Source: Marinospirillum minutulum DSM 6287
GTDB lineage: Bacteria > Pseudomonadota > Gammaproteobacteria > Pseudomonadales > Halomonadaceae
Direction of reading: 5' to 3'
DNA length: 64,000 nt
Assembly (NCBI RefSeq): GCF_000422325.1
Contig: NZ_AULO01000015.1
Coordinates: 1-64,000, forward strand
Shown here: positions 1 through 8,512 of the stretch, one piece after another
Numbering within the stretch: the stretch's first letter is position 1
Layout of the letters: each line of letters starts with the position of its first letter
Notes under the pieces: model-generated
What the model was told of the DNA's origin: nothing
Database searches by the model: none
What the model saw: the letters and a program-made list of their open reading frames with translations, nothing else
Program-made: the position numbers and the translations under genes

Positions 1-1469
1 TTGGCCGTTTCATCAAGAATAGTGGTGGTTACTGTGGCTTTATCGTAAGTCACGGTTTCATAAGTGCCACTACCATCGGCAGTATTGGCGGCATCTTGGT
101 TGTAAGACTTATCCACCAAAGACACGGTAAAGGTTTCGCCACTATCCGCTAAGGCATCGTCGACTGCTGTGGCACTAAAAGCAGTACCTAGAGTAACGGT
201 GGTATTGCTGGTGGTGTAATCTGCATTGCTGGTGGTGCCGTTATTCTTAAAGTTAACCTCAACCTCACCTGTTGGCTGATTAGCAAGCAGATTGCCACTG
301 GCATCCACGGCTTTAACCACATAGTGTGCAGAGGTATCGCCATTGGCGGCATCTTCATGGATTTGCGTTGCATCGACTGGATTGCCATTGGCATCCAACA
401 AAAGGTTGCCTTGGTCATCGGAAGCAAAAAGCTTCAGAGTGAAAGCCGAGTCATTGTCACTGGTGTCGGCTGGGTCATTGGCCGTTTCATCAAGAATAGT
501 GGTGGTTACTTTGTCGCCATAGGTAACTAGGTCAAAACCTTCTGGGTTACTCCAGTCATTGTTTAGGCTAAGGGTGAAACTTTCACCTGAATCAGATAAA
601 GAGTCATCTTTTGTCTTAACCTCAAACATTTGCCCAATAGTGACAGATAGGGTGGTAGGTGAAGAATAATCCACACCAGCGGTTGCGCTGTCTGAAGGTA
701 GACCAATAGAAACAGTAACTGTGCCACCTGGCTGGATAGGTAGCTGATTACCCTGGTTATCAAAAGCAAGAACTATGTACTGACCAACGTCCGGAAACTC
801 TTGCCCAGAACCTTGAAAACCCGGCTCGTAAAGGGTATTGACTGGCACATATTTGCCATCCACTACTGCAAATAAGCGTAACACTACCTCTGTTGGCTCA
901 TCTTCTGGAAGCAGTGTGCCCGGGTCTGGGATAGCTTGAGGTGATTCTAGTCTAGGTTCTAAAGGCTGGGTTTCTGTAAAATCATTTTCTTGTTCTGTTA
1001 GGTTGCCTTGTGCCAAGTTACTGAGCGATTCTAACGGAGTAATAAAGTCATCAACAGCAGCCTCTGAGGTGCCAGGGTTTTCATTTTGGTCATCAGCAGG
1101 CGGATTAATTGGGTCGGTAACTATGGGCGGGTTAGCTTCATTAACTAGCTGTTGTTCACCGCTAGTTGTATCAACTGCGCCAGCATTAAGGCGAGTATTT
1201 TCATCTGGGGGCGCATTGCTTGAAAGTGCTTCAGTTATTATTTGACCATCAGTGTATTCAGTGTGATCAACAGAAAATGCTTCAGGGGTAAAGGTTTGAA
1301 TATTTTCATTACCCGACTCTTGTGTGTTGCCTAAAACATCTGAAGTATCGTTGCTTTCTTGCTCTTTAGGCTCAGCAGTTTCGCTACGGCTTAAGACGGT
1401 AGATTCATCAAATAATAGGGCTTCATCTGAAATATTTTGTTCATTTGAATTATCTGGTTGGTCAGCCAT
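1..1469 (-). CDS. Giant repeat adhesin, N-terminal part (type I secretion substrate), partial
   Basis: Starts at ATG 1469 behind a GAGG ribosome site and stays open to the window edge (489 codons visible, C-terminus missing). The first ~190 residues are acidic, low-complexity and rich in Q, E, S, T and P, with no signal peptide, as expected for a type I secretion substrate with a C-terminal signal. Then come immunoglobulin/Calx-beta-like modules, recognisable by the segments DDxLxDSGExFTxSL and TTILDETA. A 33-base DNA match between 1-33 and 478-510 gives a repeat period of about 477 bases (159 residues), so further repeats probably follow outside. It lies last in an operon with TolC, ABC and HlyD-type secretion genes. 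No LapG-type TAAG cleavage site or retention module is visible in the N-terminus. The adhesin role is inferred from architecture and neighbours. Confidence 0.8.
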   Translation of the reverse strand, partial: MADQPDNSNEQNISDEALLFDESTVLSRSETAEPKEQESNDTSDVLGNTQESGNENIQTFTPEAFSVDHTEYTDGQIITEALSSNAPPDENTRLNAGAVDTTSGEQQLVNEANPPIVTDPINPPADDQNENPGTSEAAVDDFITPLESLSNLAQGNLTEQENDFTETQPLEPRLESPQAIPDPGTLLPEDEPTEVVLRLFAVVDGKYVPVNTLYEPGFQGSGQEFPDVGQYIVLAFDNQGNQLPIQPGGTVTVSIGLPSDSATAGVDYSSPTTLSVTIGQMFEVKTKDDSLSDSGESFTLSLNNDWSNPEGFDLVTYGDKVTTTILDETANDPADTSDNDSAFTLKLFASDDQGNLLLDANGNPVDATQIHEDAANGDTSAHYVVKAVDASGNLLANQPTGEVEVNFKNNGTTSNADYTTSNTTVTLGTAFSATAVDDALADSGETFTVSLVDKSYNQDAANTADGSGTYETVTYDKATVTTTILDETA

Positions 1470-1525
1470 AACTAAACACCTCGGGTGGAAGAGATAGATT
1501 TATATTTATTTTGGTTAGTACAAGA

Positions 1526-1555
1526 CTAGCTGCAACAAAGCTATTTAGCAGCTAG
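1526..1555 (-). other. Intercistronic hairpin before the adhesin gene
   Basis: Perfect 8-bp inverted repeat CTAGCTGC / GCAGCTAG around a 14-base loop, in the 114-base gap between the HlyD-type gene and the adhesin. No U-tract follows on the minus strand, so it is not a standard terminator. It may slow or process the transcript so that the adhesin is expressed differently from its exporter (inference). Confidence 0.35.
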
Positions 1556-1583
1556 CCATAAGTTATATTTTATCTGACTGGGG

Positions 1584-2972
1584 TTAACGCTCATTAAAGC
1601 TATTAGCTAGCCCTTTAGTGATGGGGTCAGCAAGGTAGGCTAGAAGTGTTTTTTCACCTGTTAAAATATCAGCAGAAACCACCATACCGGGCATTAAAGG
1701 AAACTGGCTTTCTTCCTTCCCTAAATAGCTTTTCTCTAAAGAGACCCAACCTTTAAAATAGGGTTGCTCTCTTTCATCCAAAGTACTAAATGCTGAGACT
1801 CGACTTAACGTACCCTTAGCATAGCCATAACGAGCAAAATCATAGCTGCTGACTTTAATGTTCACCTTCTGCCCTAAGTGAAGGTAACCTATGTCATCTG
1901 GGGAAATACGCACTTCTGCCTGGAGCTCAACATGATCGGGCACAATTTGCATAAGAACGGCACCGGGTTGAATCACCTGCATTTGGTTATTGATTGCTAG
2001 GTTAAACACCAAGCCAGTGGCCGGTGCTCTTACCCATAACTCATCCAAGCGACTGGTTACTTTGCTTAGCTCTTCTTCTGTTTCTGCTATCTGTGCTTCT
2101 AGTTGCCCTAGCTCTTCTAGTGGCTCTTGAAGAATTTGGTTTTGAGTTTCGAAGAAGCGGCTTTGAGCTTCTGCAAGCTCTTGCTCTATTAGATTGATTT
2201 CTTTCAAAATTCTATCTTCTTCGCCACGGGCAGTAATTGCAGCTCTCTCTGTTTCTAGCAGGGTAATACGAGTAACTAGGCGTTTTTCAGCCATTTCTTG
2301 GCGCATACTAAGCATTTGCTCCGTTAGTTTTCGATGCTTTCCTGCTGCCTCAAGCGATTTAGTTAACTGTTCTAACCGAGATTCTCTTTGCTGAATTTGT
2401 CGGTTAAGAATATCGAGCGTTAAGTCTTTGACACGTAGCTGATTATTTAGCTGCTCCTGCTGTACTGCCACCAGGGTTGAGTAGGAAACATCGTAACGGC
2501 TAAAGTCAGGTTCACGGTTCATAATGAAGGCTTCTAGGCGCTCAGCTCTTAACTTAAGTGATGCCAAGCGTCCTTCTATTTGCCGTAAGTCAGAAAGTGC
2601 CCTAGTGTCATCTAGCTTAACAAGTAGATCACCTTCCTTAACGGCTGTTCTTTCTTCAACAAACACTTCTGCTATGGTTCCACCATTTAAGTGCTGAACA
2701 ACTTTAATTTGACCTGAAGGGACAATTTCGCCTGGAGCAAGGGTTACTTCAGTAAGTTGAGTTAGCGATGCCCAAATAAAGAAAACGACCACTAAAAAAA
2801 CAATTAAAAACAACACTGGTTTAGCGTAAGAAGGTATTAACTCATCTTCTACCTGGATTGTTTCAGATAAAAGTCTACGCTGACGCGCACCAAAAGAGAC
2901 TTTTGATCCCTGCGAATCCATATAGGAACCTAGTAGTCCATCTGTTTTTTCTTGCTTAGAAGGCTTAGTCAT
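1584..2972 (-). CDS. HlyD/LapC-type membrane fusion protein of type I secretion
   Basis: This 462-residue periplasmic adaptor should join the inner-membrane ABC exporter to the TolC-like outer-membrane channel. A short cytoplasmic N-terminus is followed by one membrane segment (about 53-72). A lipoyl-like half follows (around GQIKVVQHLNGGTIAEVFV), then a long Glu/Gln/Arg-rich coiled coil (about 130-310), and then the second lipoyl half with RAPATGLVFNLAI, the usual hallmark of the family. The length is normal for HlyD/LapC. Its ATG overlaps the stop of the ABC exporter gene (TAATG), indicating translational coupling. The adhesin downstream is the probable substrate. Confidence 0.92.
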   Translation of the reverse strand: MTKPSKQEKTDGLLGSYMDSQGSKVSFGARQRRLLSETIQVEDELIPSYAKPVLFLIVFLVVVFFIWASLTQLTEVTLAPGEIVPSGQIKVVQHLNGGTIAEVFVEERTAVKEGDLLVKLDDTRALSDLRQIEGRLASLKLRAERLEAFIMNREPDFSRYDVSYSTLVAVQQEQLNNQLRVKDLTLDILNRQIQQRESRLEQLTKSLEAAGKHRKLTEQMLSMRQEMAEKRLVTRITLLETERAAITARGEEDRILKEINLIEQELAEAQSRFFETQNQILQEPLEELGQLEAQIAETEEELSKVTSRLDELWVRAPATGLVFNLAINNQMQVIQPGAVLMQIVPDHVELQAEVRISPDDIGYLHLGQKVNIKVSSYDFARYGYAKGTLSRVSAFSTLDEREQPYFKGWVSLEKSYLGKEESQFPLMPGMVVSADILTGEKTLLAYLADPITKGLANSFNER

Positions 2973-5900
2973 TAGTTTAGTCCTGCCATAATTTTATCTT
3001 CAACCTCAGCATAGTTGCCACGTGCTGTAATCGAGCCATTTTCCATATAAAGAATATAGTCAGCATTACGCAAATGGCTTGGACGGGGTGTTACAAGAAT
3101 TAAAGTGACACGTCCCTTTAACCAGTTAATACAGCGCATAAGAGCTTCTTCTCCTGCATCATCCATACCATTACCTGGCTCATCTAAAAGAACCACTAAT
3201 GCAGGCTTTAAAATGGTACGGGCTAAAGATAAACGCTGCTTAAAACCACTAGATATCTGATCGGTACTGGTATTAGAAATTCTCGTATTCAGCCCTTTTT
3301 CCATACGCTCCACGTCTTTATCTAGCCCTGCCATCTTAATAGCCCACCAAAGCTCCTCTTCTGTTGCTGCTGGGTGAACTAGCCTTAAGTTTTGCGCTAA
3401 GGTGCCATAAAAAATGTCACACTCCTGAGGCATGTAGCTAATGGTAGAGCGCAAATAATCAGCGGCTAACTGTCGAGTATCTATGGCATCAATTTTAATA
3501 GAGCCAGCCTGAGGGTAATAAAGGCGGCTAAGCAACAGTAGCAAGGTAGATTTACCCGAACCGTCTGGGCCAGTAACACCTAAGAATTTTTTGGTAGGTA
3601 CTTTAAAGGTTATACCTAAAAGAACAGGGTCTAGGTCGGCAGCATAACGAAAAGAAACACGATTAAAGTCTAAGCTTCCTGCATTTAAAAAGCGGTTGGC
3701 TTTATGGTTATAGCCATCCGTTTCTTGAGCTAGCTTCATTAACTGATTTACTTGAAAAATATTAGTTGAAATGCGAGACCAGCTAGTTAAAGCAGTAAAC
3801 AAGTTTTGCAAAGGTGAAATTAAACGCCAAGCCAAAATCATGGTGGCCATGATAGTGCCGGGAGTAATTGCCCCTTGAATAACCATATAAGCAGAAGTAA
3901 CCAGAATAGCTAAGCCAGTGAAGCTACCAATAAGGTGAGAAATAGCCGCTATTTTTTGCTGTGCCTGCTGCTCCGCAAACTCGGTATGAGCAGATGTGCC
4001 ACTAATATCTCGAAAACGCCTCATCCAAACACCTTGCCCGCCGAGTGTACGTAATCCAGCCATCTTTCCTAAAGACTCATCTATCAGTTCACTTTTTTTA
4101 CCAGACACTTCAGAAACAGCTTCAGCGGATTGATCAACCCCAGAACGTGTTAAGAAAAGCAGCAATAAAAATGCAGTAATGGTAATTAACATAACGCCAG
4201 CAGCCCAAGGGTTAATAATAAAAATAACCACTAGCAGAATAAGACTGGCTGGCAGATCAAAAATAAGCGTGACCAGAGGCCCCAAAAACAAATCCCTTAA
4301 GCGCTCTAAACTTTTAATTCGACTAATTTGCCGACTAACAGAAACACCGTTCAAAGATGCCGCTGGCAATCTGAGAACACGCTCAAAAATTGAGTTTCCT
4401 AACACATACTCAATTCGACCACCTATGTAAGCAAGCAGCTTTCCACGGAGCAGGTTTAAAAACCAACTCACACCTATAGCTAAAAACACTCCAATTAAAA
4501 GATAAGCACCCATAACTATATCGCCACTGGGTATGACGGTATCAAATACAGATCTAACAAAGAGGGAAGGCGTTATAGCCAGCGCAGTGCTTAGTAAAGT
4601 AATAATAAAAATAAGCGATAAATGCTTACGAAACTTCCAAAACAGTGACTTTACCCAAGACTTTTTATTAGCATCATTACTTACAGCTAGGGGTTGAAAA
4701 ACATAAATTTCACCACTAGTAGAAGGTAGGGTTTGCCAAACTTCTTCACGGTTAGTTTCACTATTAAAAATCTTATAAGACCCATTAGGTAAAGCCTCTA
4801 GCACTACCATTGCAGGTTTATCTTCAGGCATAAAAACACAAGGTAGCAAACGGTCATCAAACTTTTTGAAGTGAGCACCAAAATAGCGTGCCCGAAAACC
4901 CATGTTAGCCATGGCACCAAAAAAGTAAGATAAATCTATATGGTCAGCTAGGTGGGGTAGTGCTTGAGCAAATTCGCGGGCACTTTCATTCCAACCTAGA
5001 GAATAGGCTAAGGGGAGTAGGCAGCGCGACAAGTCAGATTCATTAAATACGCGTGTTTTAATAACAGAATCTATGGAGTCATCGGCCCCAGGCTTTTCAA
5101 ACACAAGGTCTTCTTGATCTTTACGAGAAAAGATAAACTTGCCTTCATCCGGCTCTAATTTACCCTCATGAATACGGTAGATAGTATCTGCAAGTTTAAT
5201 CATGGATGGGCGATTAGTGACCATGACCATGGTTAGCTCACCCTTGCGTGACTCTAAGTATTGACGCAGCTTTTTATCACTTTCAAAGTCTAAGGCGCTG
5301 TTAGCTTCATCAAATAAAATAACAGCAGGGTTGAATGCAAGTGCTCGAACTATGGCAATTAGCTGACGAACACCCATGGGTAGCGTTTCACTCGCATTTT
5401 CACCTAAAGGCGTTTGATAACCTTGTTTCATGCTAGCAATAATAAAATCTAAACCTATCTGTTTAGCAATTTCTAAAGCTCTTGCTTCTCGATTAGGTTC
5501 AAACATGGTTAGGTTGTCTAAAATTGAGCCTACAAAAACAACGCCCTCTTGCGGCAACATAGCGATTGTTTGGCGGAGACTTTCAGATTGGAATTGATTG
5601 ATAGGCTTGTCATCAACCAGCACGACCCCCTCATCAAGCTCTTCAATGCCATTAATTAAAGAGAGTAAGGCTGTTTTACCACTGCCACTGTCACCACGAA
5701 TGGCTAGGCACTGTCCCTTGGGTATATCTAAGTTGAGTGCTTTAAAAAGGTACTTTTTTTCACCTTCTACATCAAAACTTAAAGAAACATCTTTTAGGCT
5801 AAGCCCATAATTAACGGAACTCAGAGGCGTTAAGCCAGTTTCAGAGTGGCTGGGCATAGACAAAAGCTCGGTTAAGCGTTTATCCCCCGCAACAAATGCT

Positions 5901-6844
5901 TGGTAGCGCATCCAAATACTTAAGCCTTTTTGTAAAGGCTGCAGCGCCCTAACCGATAGCATCATGCAGGCAGCAAGTGCTCCTGAGCTCATGTCGCCTT
6001 CTAGCACCAATAAAGCACCAAAAAAGATAACTAAAACTATCATTACCTGCGACATAATACTGCCAAGGTTGCTGGCAAAATTATTACCAAAAAATAACCG
6101 CTCACCCTGACTAGCGCTACTTTCTTTTAAACGCTCATAGCGTCTTTGCATAATGCTTTCTAGCGACATAGTTTTAATTGATAAAATACCCGCTAGCACT
6201 TCAGTTAAAAAGCTAATGCGCCTTTCATCGTTAAGATCACGCATAACAATTTGTTTGTACATCCAACGACCAAAAAACAGCATGGCTAGCATAAAGAAGA
6301 GAATCAATAAGATAGGAACAATAACCAGGCTGCCAGCTACCAACCAAATAACACCCAGAAAAACAAATACAAAGGGCAGGTCTAGCAGAACTAAGAGGGC
6401 ATTGCCTGAATAAACATCAGAAACCTTAGATGCTGCCTGCATTTTTTCCGCATAAGCGCCAGGTTCTTCTTTACCAAAAAGCCGCATAGGAATTTGAAAA
6501 ACTTTATTAAGTACCTGCATACTAGCTTTGTGTTTGAATCTTGCACCTAGCCAGTTAGTAACGGTTGCATTCACTCCCTTAAGTACTTCTTCTAAAACCA
6601 TCATTAGCACTATGCCAAGCGCTAAAACAACCAGCGTATGAATGGATTCATTTTTTAAAACACGGTCAAAAATTTGCAACATGCCAAGAGGTAAAGCTAA
6701 AGCAAGCAGGTTGGTCATTAAAGAGGCGAGTACAATAATAGGAATTAAAAGCTGTAAGTCGCGTGATGCAAGCACTTTTCTTAAAGAGCCGATAACGCTT
6801 ACTTTTGTTTCCGATACAGTCGTATTATTTGAATTCAGGCTCAT
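2972..6844 (-). CDS. Fused double ABC exporter (type I secretion permease/ATPase)
   Basis: A 1290-residue protein, about twice the size of a normal LapB/PrtD exporter. Order: membrane domain (about 30-310), nucleotide-binding domain 1 (Walker A GDSGSGKT 384-391, Walker B with D512-E513), C39-peptidase-like domain (about 600-715), second membrane domain (about 740-1020), nucleotide-binding domain 2 (Walker A GPDGSGKS 1092-1099, D1221-E1222). Both ABC signature motifs are altered (LPMGV at 488-492, ISSGF at 1197-1201), and the H-loop histidine is replaced by Asn544 and Pro1253. Walker A, Q-loop (Q432, Q1140) and the Walker B glutamates are kept. So it looks like a PrtD-like half joined to a LapB-like half, a full transporter in one chain. 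It probably exports the adhesin. The TAATG overlap with the HlyD gene and a 5-base gap to the regulator show one operon. Confidence 0.9.
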   Translation of the reverse strand: MSLNSNNTTVSETKVSVIGSLRKVLASRDLQLLIPIIVLASLMTNLLALALPLGMLQIFDRVLKNESIHTLVVLALGIVLMMVLEEVLKGVNATVTNWLGARFKHKASMQVLNKVFQIPMRLFGKEEPGAYAEKMQAASKVSDVYSGNALLVLLDLPFVFVFLGVIWLVAGSLVIVPILLILFFMLAMLFFGRWMYKQIVMRDLNDERRISFLTEVLAGILSIKTMSLESIMQRRYERLKESSASQGERLFFGNNFASNLGSIMSQVMIVLVIFFGALLVLEGDMSSGALAACMMLSVRALQPLQKGLSIWMRYQAFVAGDKRLTELLSMPSHSETGLTPLSSVNYGLSLKDVSLSFDVEGEKKYLFKALNLDIPKGQCLAIRGDSGSGKTALLSLINGIEELDEGVVLVDDKPINQFQSESLRQTIAMLPQEGVVFVGSILDNLTMFEPNREARALEIAKQIGLDFIIASMKQGYQTPLGENASETLPMGVRQLIAIVRALAFNPAVILFDEANSALDFESDKKLRQYLESRKGELTMVMVTNRPSMIKLADTIYRIHEGKLEPDEGKFIFSRKDQEDLVFEKPGADDSIDSVIKTRVFNESDLSRCLLPLAYSLGWNESAREFAQALPHLADHIDLSYFFGAMANMGFRARYFGAHFKKFDDRLLPCVFMPEDKPAMVVLEALPNGSYKIFNSETNREEVWQTLPSTSGEIYVFQPLAVSNDANKKSWVKSLFWKFRKHLSLIFIITLLSTALAITPSLFVRSVFDTVIPSGDIVMGAYLLIGVFLAIGVSWFLNLLRGKLLAYIGGRIEYVLGNSIFERVLRLPAASLNGVSVSRQISRIKSLERLRDLFLGPLVTLIFDLPASLILLVVIFIINPWAAGVMLITITAFLLLLFLTRSGVDQSAEAVSEVSGKKSELIDESLGKMAGLRTLGGQGVWMRRFRDISGTSAHTEFAEQQAQQKIAAISHLIGSFTGLAILVTSAYMVIQGAITPGTIMATMILAWRLISPLQNLFTALTSWSRISTNIFQVNQLMKLAQETDGYNHKANRFLNAGSLDFNRVSFRYAADLDPVLLGITFKVPTKKFLGVTGPDGSGKSTLLLLLSRLYYPQAGSIKIDAIDTRQLAADYLRSTISYMPQECDIFYGTLAQNLRLVHPAATEEELWWAIKMAGLDKDVERMEKGLNTRISNTSTDQISSGFKQRLSLARTILKPALVVLLDEPGNGMDDAGEEALMRCINWLKGRVTLILVTPRPSHLRNADYILYMENGSITARGNYAEVEDKIMAGLN

Positions 6845-6849
6845 GTGCT

Positions 6850-8499
6850 TTACTTAACCAGATTTGTATTAGGGTTGTAGTGAAAGAAGTAACTAAGGGC
6901 TTTTTTTACAAGTGGGTGTTTAAAAGAAGCGACACCTGCTTGGTAGTTTAAAATGCCAAGTGCTTCCGCCTGCTTAATAGAAGTTTCTGTGTAGATTAAA
7001 TCGTCTTTCATTAGCTCACTAAGGTGTTGCAAAGTAACCGGCTGTTGGTGAATAGCAATGCAATAAAGCAGCTTCCAGTCGACTTTAAATTTATCAATAC
7101 GAGAGGCAATCGTGATCATTAGTGCCAGTGATAGCGGTGCATCATTTGTAGCTTTTACTAGCTCACGGATAAACAAGGGGATACCACGTGCCTGATCTAA
7201 AATGGTGGTCTGTTCTTCGGTTGTTCTGCTGTTAATTAAAGAAACGCTAGCGTTTTTATCTAACCTATTAATCTGCTTTAAACGATAAATAGAGCTGAGT
7301 GTTTTGCTAATAGCGTAGCTTTGCGGTTGGCGACCAGAAATAATAACTTGAGTGTTTTTAGGTAATTTATTTAGAAAATTAATCAGCAGTGTTTTGTTTT
7401 CTGCTGTTAGGTGATGGGCGTTATCTAAAATCAAAAAATTGTTGGTGGTTGGGCTAAGTTCAAGCAGCACTTTATCTAACCTATCTAAATAGGTGTGCTG
7501 CTCACTAGTAAGCAAGCCAGAAGATAAAGCATGAACATAAAAAACCTGCCAACTGTCTTTAAGTGCTAAGCGTGCAGCTTCTCGGCACAGACGAGATTTG
7601 CCCATGCCGCTTTCACCCTCTAGCACCAGAATAGAGTACTTTTTAGCCAGCAAGTCATGAATAAACAAAAGCTCTGAATCACGGCCTATTAAAGGAAGGT
7701 CGGTTGGTGTATTCCAATTGTTTAACTGGTGCAGTTCAGAAAAAGCGAGCTGGTTAGCAGCGCTACTTGGTAAGAGTAAATCAAAAGCCTGCATAATGGA
7801 TAGAACAGAAGAATCAAAAGCTAGGTAGCCAGTTGCTGTAATGCTTCTAAGCTTATGTGCTTGCGTTAATAAATGGCTACCTACCGTCTCACCGGACCAA
7901 CCACCAAAACGGTTTTGGCTAACCTTTATTAGCCCTGCTATTAGTGCGCCCGTTAAAGCTAGCTTAGATTCGCTAGGTTTAGGCTGCTCCTCAATAAAGG
8001 CTTGCATCCTATGAAAAAAATGCTCTGCAACCTGAATAGCCATACGCATATCTTGAGTTGAGGAGCGTTTCAAGCCAAAAATTAAATCGCCATCGCCTGC
8101 TTCTCGGCTAATAAACAGTGCTTGGTTATCAAAAGCCATTTCAGAAAGGCTGGTATGAAAAAGCTTCATGGCAGTAAGAGGCAGTTGGCTAGGTATTTTT
8201 AAGCTTAAAATAATAGCAGGGCGATGGGTTATTAAGGTTTGTTGAGAAAAAGCTGTATCAAATTCTGACTGATCTTTAAATTCAGCCAAACGAGCAACTG
8301 CCATGGTGCGGTTTTTTACATTAAGCTTTTTAAAAATGGTTACCAAGTGTTGCTTAACAGTGCCTAAGCTAATATTGAGCTCTTTAGCAATTTCTTTATT
8401 AACCTTACCCTGCTGCATAAGCGCCAGAATTTGTTCTTGGCGCTGTGTTAATTCAGCAATAACAGAAACAGCGGATGTTGTAAGGGGTTGTTTTGCCAT
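6850..8499 (-). CDS. LuxR-type regulator with cyclase-like and AAA ATPase domains
   Basis: I place the start at ATG 8499 (549 residues), which has AGAGG six bases upstream; a longer start at 8556 would run into the TolC-like gene. A LuxR/GerE helix-turn-helix lies at the N-terminus (about 15-72, ELTQRQEQILALMQQG..NKEIAKELNIS..TVKQHL), not the usual C-terminal place. Residues ~90-240 resemble a class III nucleotide cyclase fold (GDGDLIFGL, then GGWSGETVGSHLLTQAHKL) but I cannot see a full catalytic set. A P-loop ATPase follows (GESGMGKS about 295-302, Walker B FLILDNAHHL), resembling MalT/AfsR-type signal ATPases. Encoded between exporter genes, it probably controls this adhesin operon. The ligand is unknown. 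Confidence 0.8.
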   Translation of the reverse strand: MAKQPLTTSAVSVIAELTQRQEQILALMQQGKVNKEIAKELNISLGTVKQHLVTIFKKLNVKNRTMAVARLAEFKDQSEFDTAFSQQTLITHRPAIILSLKIPSQLPLTAMKLFHTSLSEMAFDNQALFISREAGDGDLIFGLKRSSTQDMRMAIQVAEHFFHRMQAFIEEQPKPSESKLALTGALIAGLIKVSQNRFGGWSGETVGSHLLTQAHKLRSITATGYLAFDSSVLSIMQAFDLLLPSSAANQLAFSELHQLNNWNTPTDLPLIGRDSELLFIHDLLAKKYSILVLEGESGMGKSRLCREAARLALKDSWQVFYVHALSSGLLTSEQHTYLDRLDKVLLELSPTTNNFLILDNAHHLTAENKTLLINFLNKLPKNTQVIISGRQPQSYAISKTLSSIYRLKQINRLDKNASVSLINSRTTEEQTTILDQARGIPLFIRELVKATNDAPLSLALMITIASRIDKFKVDWKLLYCIAIHQQPVTLQHLSELMKDDLIYTETSIKQAEALGILNYQAGVASFKHPLVKKALSYFFHYNPNTNLVK

Positions 8500-8512
8500 G
8501 ACTAGCCTCTGA

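Noticed and set aside
1003-1245. 80-codon plus-strand frame opposite the adhesin
   Set aside because: The minus-strand frame has a ribosome site, homologous repeats and operon context; the plus frame has none.
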